From contig JAIRZX010000681.1 in the NCBI GenBank assembly GCA_031267005.1, positions 1 to 5,304 on the forward strand: DNA of 5,304 nucleotides, read 5' to 3'. Positions within the stretch are counted from its first letter, which is position 1. Every line of letters begins with the position of its first letter. Under the pieces are notes generated by a model. It saw only the letters and a list, made by a program, of their open reading frames with translations, had not been told where the DNA came from and did no database searches. Of this stretch, positions 1 to 5,278 are shown piece by piece. The stretch comes from Deltaproteobacteria bacterium (GTDB lineage: Bacteria; Desulfobacterota; Desulfarculia; Adiutricales; Adiutricaceae). The position numbers and the translations under genes are program-made.

Positions 1-3000
1 GGCGTGGACGTCTACGCCGTCACGATGTCCCCGGCGTTCCCCGAGCTGGCCTTCCCGGTGAAGGACGCGGCGGGCAAGCTCATTAGCACCGTGTCCATCC
101 TCCCCGTGAACATTTCCGCGTCGGTCTACGGCTACCCGCTCCAGAGCTTTTTGAACTACTTCATCATAGACTGGGACACCGACCGCAAGGGAATGAGCTT
201 CCACGCGTCAGTCAAGGTCAACTTCTCCGACGCCGACGAGACCGGCGACTGGGAGGGCGACGGGCAGGTGACCTTCGTGGTCGATCTACTGACCGACGCT
301 TCCACGCCGGGTTCCATGAGGGAGTCCGCGCCCGTCACCTTCGACTCGGGCGACTCGGCCGTGAGGGCCAATCCCGACGGCAGCCCCGCCGTCCTTTACA
401 AGTTCGCCAACCCGGCCGACGCCGACACCACCGACGACTTCATCTCCATAGACAGCTCCCAGGTCAAGGCGATACTGGTCAGGGCCTACTGGGTCACCAC
501 CGGGACCGGGGCCGGCATGGCCATGGGCTACACCATTTCCGGCACGAAGCGCGACGGGACATACCTGGGGCTCACGATGAACACCCCCCCGCCCTCGGAG
601 AAACTCACCCCGAAGGACTGCCAGTATTTGGGCTTCGCCACCTCGAGCGCGCAGGGCTGCGGCAAACAGGTCGCCAACGTAAAGGAGCAGTCGAGGATCT
701 TCGCGATAGCCGAGTCCTCCTCCCAGGTCCAGGCGCTTCCGAACCCGCTGTACCTGGCCGCCAAGTACGGCGGGTTCGACGACGCCAACCGAAACAACGT
801 GCCCGACGCGGGCGAGTGGGAAAATCCCGACGGCACTCCCAAGACCTATTTCCAGGCCACCAACATCTCCCAGCTCCCCACCAAGCTGGAGGCGGCGTTC
901 CGCACCATAGCCCGCTCCGTCTCCTCGGGAACCGCCACCTCGGCCTCCATCGACACGATTTTGGGAGGCGGCGTCTCGGTGCAGACCATCTACTACCCCG
1001 AGTATTCGAACCCCTTGAACCCCGACCAGAAGGTCAAGTGGGCGGGGAGCATCGTGGGGCTCTTCGTCGACAAGTGGGGCAACCTGCGCGAGGACGCGGA
1101 CCAAAACGGCGTCTTAGACCAGGCCAACGGCGAGGCCGGGTCCAAAGGCGATCCCGTGGTCACTTTCAACAGCACGACCAAGGAGGCTTCCAACCCGCCC
1201 GACTGCTACAAGTTCGGTGATTTCATATCCCGCTGCTTCGACGCCTACGGGAACAACGGGCTGACGCTTTACCGTTCACCCGAAGAAGCGCACCCGGCCA
1301 GCATCCACCGCATAAGGCCACTCTTCGACACGGGCAAGTGGCTCTCCCGGCTGAGCGACGAGAAGCTGCAGTCGGGGTCCAGGGGCTACGCCCAGGCGGC
1401 GACCCAGGGCGCGGGGAAGAGGAGGATCTACTACGGCCGCCCCGGCGGGGGCGAGGGCCTGGACCTCTTCGACGTCTCCAACTCCGCCGCCCTGTCCAAG
1501 CTTCTGCTCCACGAAGACTTCGGCGACCATCTCCCCGGCAACCTAAGCCGCGCCGAGGCCTCGGAAAGGCTCATCCGCTGGATAGTCGGTACCGACCAAC
1601 CCGGCTGGCGGCCGCGCGTGGTAGGCGATCCCTGGGGCGACAACATTACGCCAGTGACCTGGAGGCTGGGAGACGTCATAAACTCCAAGCCGATCCTTGT
1701 GGGGGCGCCCACCAGCAACTTCGATCTCCTCTACGGGGACCGCAGCTACCTGGCCTTCCGCAAGGCCCACGCCGCCCGCCGCCAGATGGCCTATTTCGGG
1801 GCCAACGACGGCATGCTCCACGCCGTGAACGTCGGCTTCAACGGCTCTCTCGCCTCGGGCAAGGTGTCGTTCACCCCCGGCGACTCGTCCGGAGGGCGCC
1901 CCGCCCACGAGCTGGGCGCCGAGATCTGGGCCCTCATACCCGGATCGCTTCTCGCGCACCTCCAGTTCCTCCCTGATCCCAAGTACGGCCACACCTACTA
2001 CGTCGACTTAAAGCCACTCATAGTGGACGTCAAGGGCGGCACCGCGGAGTCCCCCCAGTGGAAGACCGTGCTGATAGGCGGCCTGAGGCTCGGCGGCAGG
2101 CCCATGATCCCCGCCAGCCCGGCCGGCGCGTCTTACAGCGCCGACGGCTCCCAGCTCGAGGGTTTCTACTACTCCGAGGTCTTCGCGCTGGACGTGACCG
2201 ACCCCGACGTGGAGCCCGAGCTCATGTGGTCCTACAGCTCGCTCGACATGGGGCTGACCGTGGGCCTCCCTTCGGTCGTATCCAACGACGGCTCGTGGTA
2301 CGCCGTAATCCCCTCCGGGCCCAGGACCGACGTCCCCAACATGCCGCCCAACGCCGCTGCCTCCGGTTCCCTCTGGAACCAGCCCTCCGTCACGTTCCCC
2401 AGAGAGGGCCCCTACGGGGGAAACTCGATACAGCAAGCCAGGCTCATAGTCCTGGACGCCCTGAACGGCAGGCACATGAGGACTATCGTAAGCGACGAGC
2501 CCAACTCCTTCTTCAACAACCCCTTCCTGCCAGCGGCGCAGATCAGGGCCACCCCCTGGACCAACCACGTGCTCTACTACGGGATGACGGTCGCCCGCGA
2601 CCCCCGCACCGGCATGGACGAGGGCGGCGTGTACCGCCTCCAGATGGCGTCCGCGGACGGAACCCCCCTGGCGGTCCCCGACTGGAGGCTCGCTCGCCTC
2701 TACGACGCCAAGCGCCCCGTGACCGGGGCCGTCAACTCAGCCTACGACTCCACGGGCAACCTCTGGGTCCTGTTCGGGACCGGGAGGCTGTGGAGCCTGG
2801 ATGACACCGCCCCCTGCATCTTCACCCCCACGGCAGAGTGCCGTGCGAACCACGACCAGTACATATACGGCATAAAGGAGGAACTCGGGCCAGAAGGCTA
2901 CCTCACCTTCGCCGACCGCTCGGACGACCCCCTAGTCGACGTGAGCGGCGTCCAGGTCTACGCCGACGGCACGATAAGCGGCTTGGAGCCCGAGACCCCC

Positions 3001-3594
3001 GCCTCCGAACCCGTGACCGGCTACGACGTCCTGGCCTACTCGATAAAGACCGGACCCAACGCCGGCTACCGCCGCAAGCTCGAAAGCGGAAACCTCGTCT
3101 TCGCCGGGACGCACTCCTACGAGATGGTGGTCACCCAGCCCAAGATCGTGGCCACCGGCGACGGCCGCTCCTTTATCACCTTCACGAGCTTCGAGCCCGT
3201 GAACGAGGCCTGCGGCGGCTACGGGAACGGCTTCCTCCACCTGGCCGACACCTTCACCGGCCTGCCGCACCCGAGCACCCAGTTCGTCTTCCACAAGCCG
3301 GGCGTGAGCCCCGTGTCCGGGGCGCCCGCCCCGGCGGGCAACTGGGTACCCGGGGTCGTCTCCACCGGCGACGGCTCCCCCAGCGAAGCCTTCGTGATTT
3401 ACGGGGCGGACGGCATCACGGTGGGCGCGGTGGCCCCCGACGCCAGCACCCATACCGGCTTCATCGGCATGGGCGGCGGCTCCGGCATGAGGCTCACGAG
3501 CTGGCGTGAGGTCCTGGACACCGGCTTCGGCGTCCCGCCAGAGGTCATGAGCTCCGGTCTTGACGGGGCCCCGCCGGCCGCGCCCGCCCCGTAA
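1..3594 (+). CDS. pilY1: PilY1/PilC-type type IV pilus tip-associated protein (5'-truncated by window edge)
   Basis: The frame is open from base 1, so the true start and probably the start of the N-terminal von Willebrand A-like domain lie outside the window. The visible part is about 1197 codons, ending in TAA. Numbering from the GTG at base 4, residues 1-230 fit the PilY1-specific N-terminal region. 'AAKYGGFDDANRNNVPDAGEW' lies near 252-272, 'YFQATNISQLP' near 282-292 and 'WAGSIVGLF' near 346-354. The C-terminal beta-propeller follows: 'GDVINSKPILVGAP' (556-569), 'YFGANDGMLHAVN' (597-609), 'ALDVTDPDVEPELMW' (729-743), 'LFGTGRLWSLDD' (923-934) and 'EACGGYGNGFLHLADTFTG' (1068-1086). Members of this family promote pilus extension, adhesion and twitching at the pilus tip or outer membrane, in a calcium-dependent way in Pseudomonas. 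Two EF-hand-like loops are visible (D260-D268, D364-D372). The seven cysteines (206, 219, 401, 411, 938, 946, 1070) mostly fall in close pairs, which suggests disulfides in an exported protein. No RGD motif was seen. Family assignment is firm; the specific role is inferred. Confidence 0.93.
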   Translation, partial: GVDVYAVTMSPAFPELAFPVKDAAGKLISTVSILPVNISASVYGYPLQSFLNYFIIDWDTDRKGMSFHASVKVNFSDADETGDWEGDGQVTFVVDLLTDASTPGSMRESAPVTFDSGDSAVRANPDGSPAVLYKFANPADADTTDDFISIDSSQVKAILVRAYWVTTGTGAGMAMGYTISGTKRDGTYLGLTMNTPPPSEKLTPKDCQYLGFATSSAQGCGKQVANVKEQSRIFAIAESSSQVQALPNPLYLAAKYGGFDDANRNNVPDAGEWENPDGTPKTYFQATNISQLPTKLEAAFRTIARSVSSGTATSASIDTILGGGVSVQTIYYPEYSNPLNPDQKVKWAGSIVGLFVDKWGNLREDADQNGVLDQANGEAGSKGDPVVTFNSTTKEASNPPDCYKFGDFISRCFDAYGNNGLTLYRSPEEAHPASIHRIRPLFDTGKWLSRLSDEKLQSGSRGYAQAATQGAGKRRIYYGRPGGGEGLDLFDVSNSAALSKLLLHEDFGDHLPGNLSRAEASERLIRWIVGTDQPGWRPRVVGDPWGDNITPVTWRLGDVINSKPILVGAPTSNFDLLYGDRSYLAFRKAHAARRQMAYFGANDGMLHAVNVGFNGSLASGKVSFTPGDSSGGRPAHELGAEIWALIPGSLLAHLQFLPDPKYGHTYYVDLKPLIVDVKGGTAESPQWKTVLIGGLRLGGRPMIPASPAGASYSADGSQLEGFYYSEVFALDVTDPDVEPELMWSYSSLDMGLTVGLPSVVSNDGSWYAVIPSGPRTDVPNMPPNAAASGSLWNQPSVTFPREGPYGGNSIQQARLIVLDALNGRHMRTIVSDEPNSFFNNPFLPAAQIRATPWTNHVLYYGMTVARDPRTGMDEGGVYRLQMASADGTPLAVPDWRLARLYDAKRPVTGAVNSAYDSTGNLWVLFGTGRLWSLDDTAPCIFTPTAECRANHDQYIYGIKEELGPEGYLTFADRSDDPLVDVSGVQVYADGTISGLEPETPASEPVTGYDVLAYSIKTGPNAGYRRKLESGNLVFAGTHSYEMVVTQPKIVATGDGRSFITFTSFEPVNEACGGYGNGFLHLADTFTGLPHPSTQFVFHKPGVSPVSGAPAPAGNWVPGVVSTGDGSPSEAFVIYGADGITVGAVAPDASTHTGFIGMGGGSGMRLTSWREVLDTGFGVPPEVMSSGLDGAPPAAPAP
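781..807 (+). other. EF-hand/dockerin-like calcium loop 1 in PilY1
   Basis: This codes for DANRNNVPD (residues 260-268). It has acidic or amide side chains at loop positions 1, 3, 5 and 9, and GEW follows shortly after. The spacing fits a DxDxNxxxD-type calcium loop. PilY1 homologues often carry a similar D.N.D..PD block just after the 'KYGGF' motif. Calcium binding is inferred from the pattern alone. Confidence 0.5.
1093..1119 (+). other. EF-hand-like calcium loop 2 in PilY1
   Basis: This codes for DADQNGVLD (residues 364-372), which matches the DxDxNGxxD loop pattern well, including the glycine at position 6 and a hydrophobic residue at position 8. It sits just after the 'WAGSIVGLFVDKWGNLRED' strand that leads toward the propeller. 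A metal-binding role is likely from the motif but cannot be shown from sequence alone. Confidence 0.55.
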
Positions 3595-3634
3595 CGCGGG
3601 CGGCTGGCGGCGGGAACGGCCGCTGGCCTCCCCC

Positions 3635-3663
3635 CGGCGGCCTGGGAGGACTCCCGGCCGCCG
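3635..3663 (+). other. Strong GC hairpin downstream of pilY1
   Basis: CGGCGGCC (3635-3642) pairs perfectly with GGCCGCCG (3656-3663). After a single bulged T at 3643 the stem continues as GGGA/TCCC around a GGAC loop, giving about 12 pairs. It starts 41 nt after the pilY1 stop. No T-run follows, so it is more likely a 3'-end stabilising or pausing hairpin than a terminator by itself. It may act together with the terminator 30 nt further on. Confidence 0.55.
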
Positions 3664-3692
3664 TCCAGATAGGGCGCTTCGAACGCGAATTG

Positions 3693-3733
3693 GGAAAACC
3701 CCGCCTCCGGCGATACCGGGGGCGGGGTTTTCC
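3693..3733 (+). terminator. Intrinsic terminator of pilY1, possibly bidirectional
   Basis: GGAAAACCCCGCC (3693-3705) is the exact reverse complement of GGCGGGGTTTTCC (3721-3733). The stem continues inward through a T-G wobble and CCGG/CCGG pairs to a CGATA loop, about 18 pairs in all. An A-tract on the left arm and a T-tract on the right arm flank the GC core. This is the classic layout of a terminator that can work on either strand. It lies about 100 nt past the pilY1 stop. It could also catch readthrough from the convergent lipoprotein gene, which has no good terminator of its own. Confidence 0.85.
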
Positions 3734-3911
3734 AGATCACGGGCCAGGCGGAGGGCGTCCCGCCTTTCGCCGCAAACCGGTTTCCCTGCGGGGCTGAGGA
3801 CCCGCCGACGGGCGACCGATTCCGGCGGGCGGGGATGGAGGCGCGTTCCGGAGGGCGGGGAGGGGATAAAGAGTGCCGAATAAGCCTTGGAGCTGTGCGG
3901 CAGCCGAAAGG

Positions 3912-3998
3912 GGCGCCTGGAGGGAGACGCCTTCCGCCGGGGCGCCTGGCGGGAGCGGTCGCCGCCGCGGGCGCCTGGCGGGAGACGCCGGCCGAGGG
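3912..3998. repeat. Three degenerate 29-bp tandem repeats (GGCGCCTGGMGGGAG core)
   Basis: The 15-base core GGCGCCTGG(A/C)GGGAG begins at 3912, 3941 and 3970, exactly 29 bases apart. Copies 2 and 3 have identical cores and copy 1 differs at one base. The next 14 bases diverge, though copies 1 and 3 share ACGCC straight after the core. Each copy opens with the palindrome GGCGCC, and in copies 1 and 3 the leading GGCG can pair with the later CGCC. No fourth copy follows at 3999. There are no unique spacers of CRISPR length. The function is unknown; tandem duplication in a non-coding spacer is the simplest reading. Confidence 0.7.
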
Positions 3999-4037
3999 AG
4001 CCCGCCGGCGAACCGGCTGGCCGCGGCGGGAGGCGGA

Positions 4038-4069
4038 GGCTTTCCGGCGCCGGGCGGCAGCCGGAAGCC
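4038..4069. repeat. Bulged inverted repeat with 11-nt loop
   Basis: GGCTTTCCGGC (4038-4048) pairs with GCCGGAAGCC (4060-4069) over ten base pairs with one bulged T, enclosing an 11-nt loop. It lies about 100 bp beyond the end of the - strand lipoprotein gene. No T-run follows on either strand, so it is not a standard intrinsic terminator. It may form part of the lipoprotein mRNA 3' end or simply reflect the GC-rich spacer. Confidence 0.4.
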
Positions 4070-4148
4070 GCGACGGGGTGCTTTATCGCCTCGCGGGCCA
4101 GGAGCGGGAGCCCGGTGGCGTTAACGGGGCCAGCGTGGCGGCCCGGCC

Positions 4149-4163
4149 TCAGCTGGGAGCTGA
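4149..4163 (-). other. Small perfect dyad just after the lipoprotein stop
   Basis: TCAGCT (4149-4154) and AGCTGA (4158-4163) form a 6-bp stem around GGG, starting 5 nt downstream of the lipoprotein TAA. There is no following T-run on the - strand, so it is at most a weak mRNA 3' hairpin. Confidence 0.25.
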
Positions 4164-4168
4164 ACGCC

Positions 4169-4690
4169 TTATTGGTTACGCTTCTTCGGGTCGATCAAGG
4201 TGTCCGCGATTTCCTTGGCCACTTCGTCGAAAACATATTTCCAAGCGCCGATGGTGTAGGCGCCCCCGAAGCCGATGGAGCGTTCGACAGGAATTTTCGC
4301 GGCCTGCAGGCCGGTTTCGTCGGAAATGTAGGCTACCACGGAGAGTTTTGTGGCGCCGGCCCCGGGCATAAGCCATCTGGCGAAAGCGTTGCCCGGAGCG
4401 TAACTTACGATATCCACGCTGACAGTCCAGTTCGAGTTATCGGCGCCGTAAGCTCCCCTTTCCGTGAGGGCTTTCTGCAGGGCGTCGTTCATGGCTTGTT
4501 GAAGATCAATCGGTTCTTCCGCGTTTTCCGGGAATTTGAAGCCCGACTTGTCGGTTACCTGGCCTACCTTGAAGATTGAATCAGTCGCCACTTCCGGGGC
4601 GCCCGTTATAGGGACGTAGGTAGTTTTCATGCTGCATCCGACGGCAAACAACAAGCATGACACGAACAAAAGGCTTAACAGGCGGTTCAT
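4169..4690 (-). CDS. Outer-membrane lipoprotein, DUF4410-like, function unknown
   Basis: This encodes 173 aa and is complete. The start chosen is the ATG at 4690. It has a GGAGA Shine-Dalgarno 7 nt upstream and places the signal peptide at the very N-terminus: MNR, a hydrophobic run to residue 17, then the lipobox-type AVGC with the lipidated C19. The in-frame ATG at 4741 would add 17 residues ahead of the signal peptide and is rejected. Serine at +2 (S20) favours outer-membrane sorting by the Lol rule. The mature protein has no cysteine beyond C19. Recognisable blocks are YAPGNAFARWLMPGAGATKL (97-116) and IPVERSIGFGGAYTIGAW (133-150), followed by a short amphipathic C-terminal helix. The aromatic-rich 'PGN..ARW..PGAGAT.LSV' block resembles the DUF4410 group, whose function is not known. 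The gene uses GAA for glutamate and more A/T-ending codons than pilY1, pointing to a different history or expression class. It is monocistronic and convergent with pilY1. Confidence 0.9.
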   Translation of the reverse strand: MNRLLSLLFVSCLLFAVGCSMKTTYVPITGAPEVATDSIFKVGQVTDKSGFKFPENAEEPIDLQQAMNDALQKALTERGAYGADNSNWTVSVDIVSYAPGNAFARWLMPGAGATKLSVVAYISDETGLQAAKIPVERSIGFGGAYTIGAWKYVFDEVAKEIADTLIDPKKRNQ

Positions 4691-4697
4691 TTGTATT

Positions 4698-4702
4698 TCT
4701 CC
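4698..4702 (-). promoter_or_regulatory. Shine-Dalgarno of the lipoprotein gene
   Basis: On the - strand this reads GGAGA, 7 nt upstream of the ATG at 4690. It decides the start in favour of MNRLLSLLF over the in-frame ATG at 4741. The A/T-rich stretch upstream, about 4729-4768, is the likely promoter region, but I could not find a convincing -35/-10 pair. Confidence 0.75.
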
Positions 4703-4769
4703 GTTTTGAGTCTGGCGCAAGCAAGACGATAAAATGAGCAATATTTTCCTAAACTTTAGAAAACGGGGA

Positions 4770-4802
4770 GCGGGAGGCGTGAAAATGACCGCCTTGTCCC
4801 GC
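4770..4802 (-). terminator. Terminator-like hairpin for a possible - strand transcript
   Basis: GCGGGA and GGCG (4770-4779) pair with CGCC and TCCCGC (4790-4793 and 4797-4802), with a 3-nt bulge and a 10-nt loop. Read on the - strand, the stem is followed by TCCCCGTTTTC, a short T-run a few bases away. That would suit a transcript coming from the right, ending just beyond the small - strand frame that stops at 4814. On the + strand no T-run follows. The bulge and the distance to the T-run make it a modest candidate. Confidence 0.35.
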
Positions 4803-4899
4803 CCAGACGGAACTTAGCTTCCGGCCAGGTCGGCATGAGGCGGTCGAGCGGCCGAAACCGCTTCCTGAGCGGCGGGAGCGCGCATAACGGCCGCGCTTG

Positions 4900-5032
4900 G
4901 CATGCGCGTTCCGTCCAGAGGGAGAAGCTCGAAATCCTGTACGCGGAAGGCGCGTGGTTTGCCTCTGCGGAAGGCGCGTGGTTTGCCTCTGTTGCGGTGA
5001 AACATCAGGCGCAAGATACGGAACGCGCATGC
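4900..5032. repeat. 133-bp element bounded by 15-bp perfect inverted repeats
   Basis: GCATGCGCGTTCCGT (4900-4914) and ACGGAACGCGCATGC (5018-5032) are exact reverse complements, separated by 103 bp that contain the 24-bp tandem duplication. A 15-bp perfect match at this distance is unlikely by chance even in GC-rich DNA. It could be the closing stem of a structured RNA, the ends of a small non-autonomous element or a dispersed repeat. No obvious short target-site duplication flanks it (GCTTG on the left, GTCTG on the right), and no transposase is present. Confidence 0.7.
4943..4990. repeat. Perfect 24-bp tandem duplication
   Basis: The unit at 4943-4966 is repeated without change at 4967-4990. 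It starts GCGGAAGGCGCG and ends GGTTTGCCTCT. As 24 bp is eight codons, any frame through it stays open: the - strand frame reads RGKPRAFR twice and the + strand frame reads AEGAWFAS twice. The exact identity suggests a recent slippage or duplication event, or a copy number that varies. Confidence 0.9.
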
Positions 5033-5205
5033 GTCTGACAGTCCGACCGGCTTGGGATTTTTTTGCATCGTGATTCAGTTTAGCGTCAGGAGGCGGCGTT
5101 GTCAATGAAATCAGCCAAGGGATTCAGTGAACGTTTGTTTTTTCGTGTCAATGCGGCTGCATGTGGTGTTGCCTTGCGGGGAATAATGAGGGGGTCCCCA
5201 TTTCC

Positions 5206-5221
5206 TGGAGCGAAATTTGCT
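5206..5221 (+). promoter_or_regulatory. Sigma-54 (RpoN) type -24/-12 promoter candidate
   Basis: TGGAGCGAAATTTGCT matches the sigma-54 consensus TGGCACG-N4-TTGCW at all defined positions except two (CA replaced by AG). The invariant GG (5207-5208) and GC (5219-5220) are separated by exactly 10 bp as required. The predicted transcription start is near 5232, giving a leader of about 47 nt before the ATG at 5279. If real, expression would need RpoN and an enhancer-binding protein. I could not identify the upstream activator site. The gene also lacks a convincing sigma-70 promoter. Confidence 0.55.
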
Positions 5222-5242
5222 TAAAACTAACAGGCGGATGAA

Positions 5243-5258
5243 CCACTATATATTGTGG
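5243..5258 (+). promoter_or_regulatory. Dyad in the leader of the right-edge gene
   Basis: CCAC-T-ATATAT-T-GTGG is a 16-bp near-perfect palindrome; only the T/T pair at 5247 and 5254 breaks it. It lies between the predicted sigma-54 transcription start and the Shine-Dalgarno, ending 7 nt before the latter. It could be an operator for a dimeric regulator or a weak RNA hairpin near the ribosome binding site. Nothing here identifies the regulator. Confidence 0.35.
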
Positions 5259-5265
5259 CCCATTG

Positions 5266-5273
5266 AAAGGAGG
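5266..5273 (+). promoter_or_regulatory. Strong Shine-Dalgarno of the right-edge gene
   Basis: AAAGGAGG lies 5 nt upstream of the ATG at 5279. It is a near-complete match to the anti-Shine-Dalgarno sequence and is the main evidence that a real gene starts here. Confidence 0.85.
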
Positions 5274-5278
5274 ATTTT

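Larger units (their letters stand above)
3595..4168. other. GC-rich non-coding spacer between convergent genes
   Basis: This 574-bp spacer separates the convergent pilY1 and lipoprotein genes. The reading frames across it are arginine-, glycine- and proline-rich, overlap each other on the same strand and show no family signature, so I treat it as non-coding. It contains a hairpin at 3635-3663, the pilY1 terminator at 3693-3733 and a 7-bp inverted repeat (3801-3807 with 3823-3829). Further right are three 29-bp tandem units at 3912-3998, a GCCGG/CCGGC hairpin with a CGAA loop (4004-4017), a bulged 10-bp hairpin (4038-4069) and a small dyad beside the lipoprotein stop (4149-4163). No promoter or RNA gene was recognised. 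Confidence 0.7.
4691..5278. other. Divergent intergenic region (lipoprotein / right-hand gene)
   Basis: This 588-bp region separates the - strand lipoprotein from the + strand gene at the right edge. From left to right it holds an A/T-rich lipoprotein leader, a hairpin at 4770-4802, a GC-rich section with the repeat module at 4900-5032, and a composition change near 5060. The A/T-richer section that follows carries the sigma-54-like site, a dyad and the Shine-Dalgarno of the next gene. Two short frames cross the repeat module. One is an 84-codon - strand frame (5068 to 4814) with RGKPRAFR twice; the other is a 67-codon + strand frame (4835-5038). Neither has a good ribosome binding site or a recognised family, so neither is called as a gene. 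Confidence 0.6.

Noticed and set aside
286..1104. Long - strand reading frame (272 codons) antisense to pilY1
   Set aside because: It is a GC-rich shadow of the clear PilY1 frame: glycine-, valine- and arginine-rich with no family motif and no Shine-Dalgarno. The same holds for the other antisense and out-of-frame runs across 1-3594.
3399..3740. - strand frame (113 codons) starting at the terminator, MIWKTPPPV...
   Set aside because: Its start codon lies just beside the terminator hairpin, its first codons read through the stem, and the rest is antisense to the pilY1 3' end; low complexity, no motif.
3912..3998. CRISPR array, because of the 29-bp period
   Set aside because: The repeats are contiguous. 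The conserved core is only 15 bp, there are no 30-40 bp spacers, and no cas gene is visible.
3835..4579. Two overlapping + strand frames (178 and 230 codons) running from the spacer into the lipoprotein gene
   Set aside because: They are arginine- and glycine-rich, overlap one another on the same strand and lie antisense to a well-supported lipoprotein. The open frames follow from base composition.
4691..4741. Upstream extension of the lipoprotein to the ATG at 4741
   Set aside because: It would put 17 polar residues ahead of the signal peptide and ignore the GGAGA site placed 7 nt before the ATG at 4690.
4731..4756. Sigma-54-like site on the - strand upstream of the lipoprotein (AGGAAAATATTGCT)
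   Set aside because: The GG and GC are 8 bp apart rather than the required 10, and the -24 element is otherwise poor.
4835..5038. 67-codon + strand frame with AEGAWFAS repeated
   Set aside because: Weak ribosome binding site and no recognisable family; the repeat simply follows from the 24-bp DNA duplication.
5041..5068. Possible + strand terminator at the T-run (GGGATTTTTTTGC)
   Set aside because: The T-run is good, but the only stem before it is about 4 bp (CCGA/TTGG), too weak to call.
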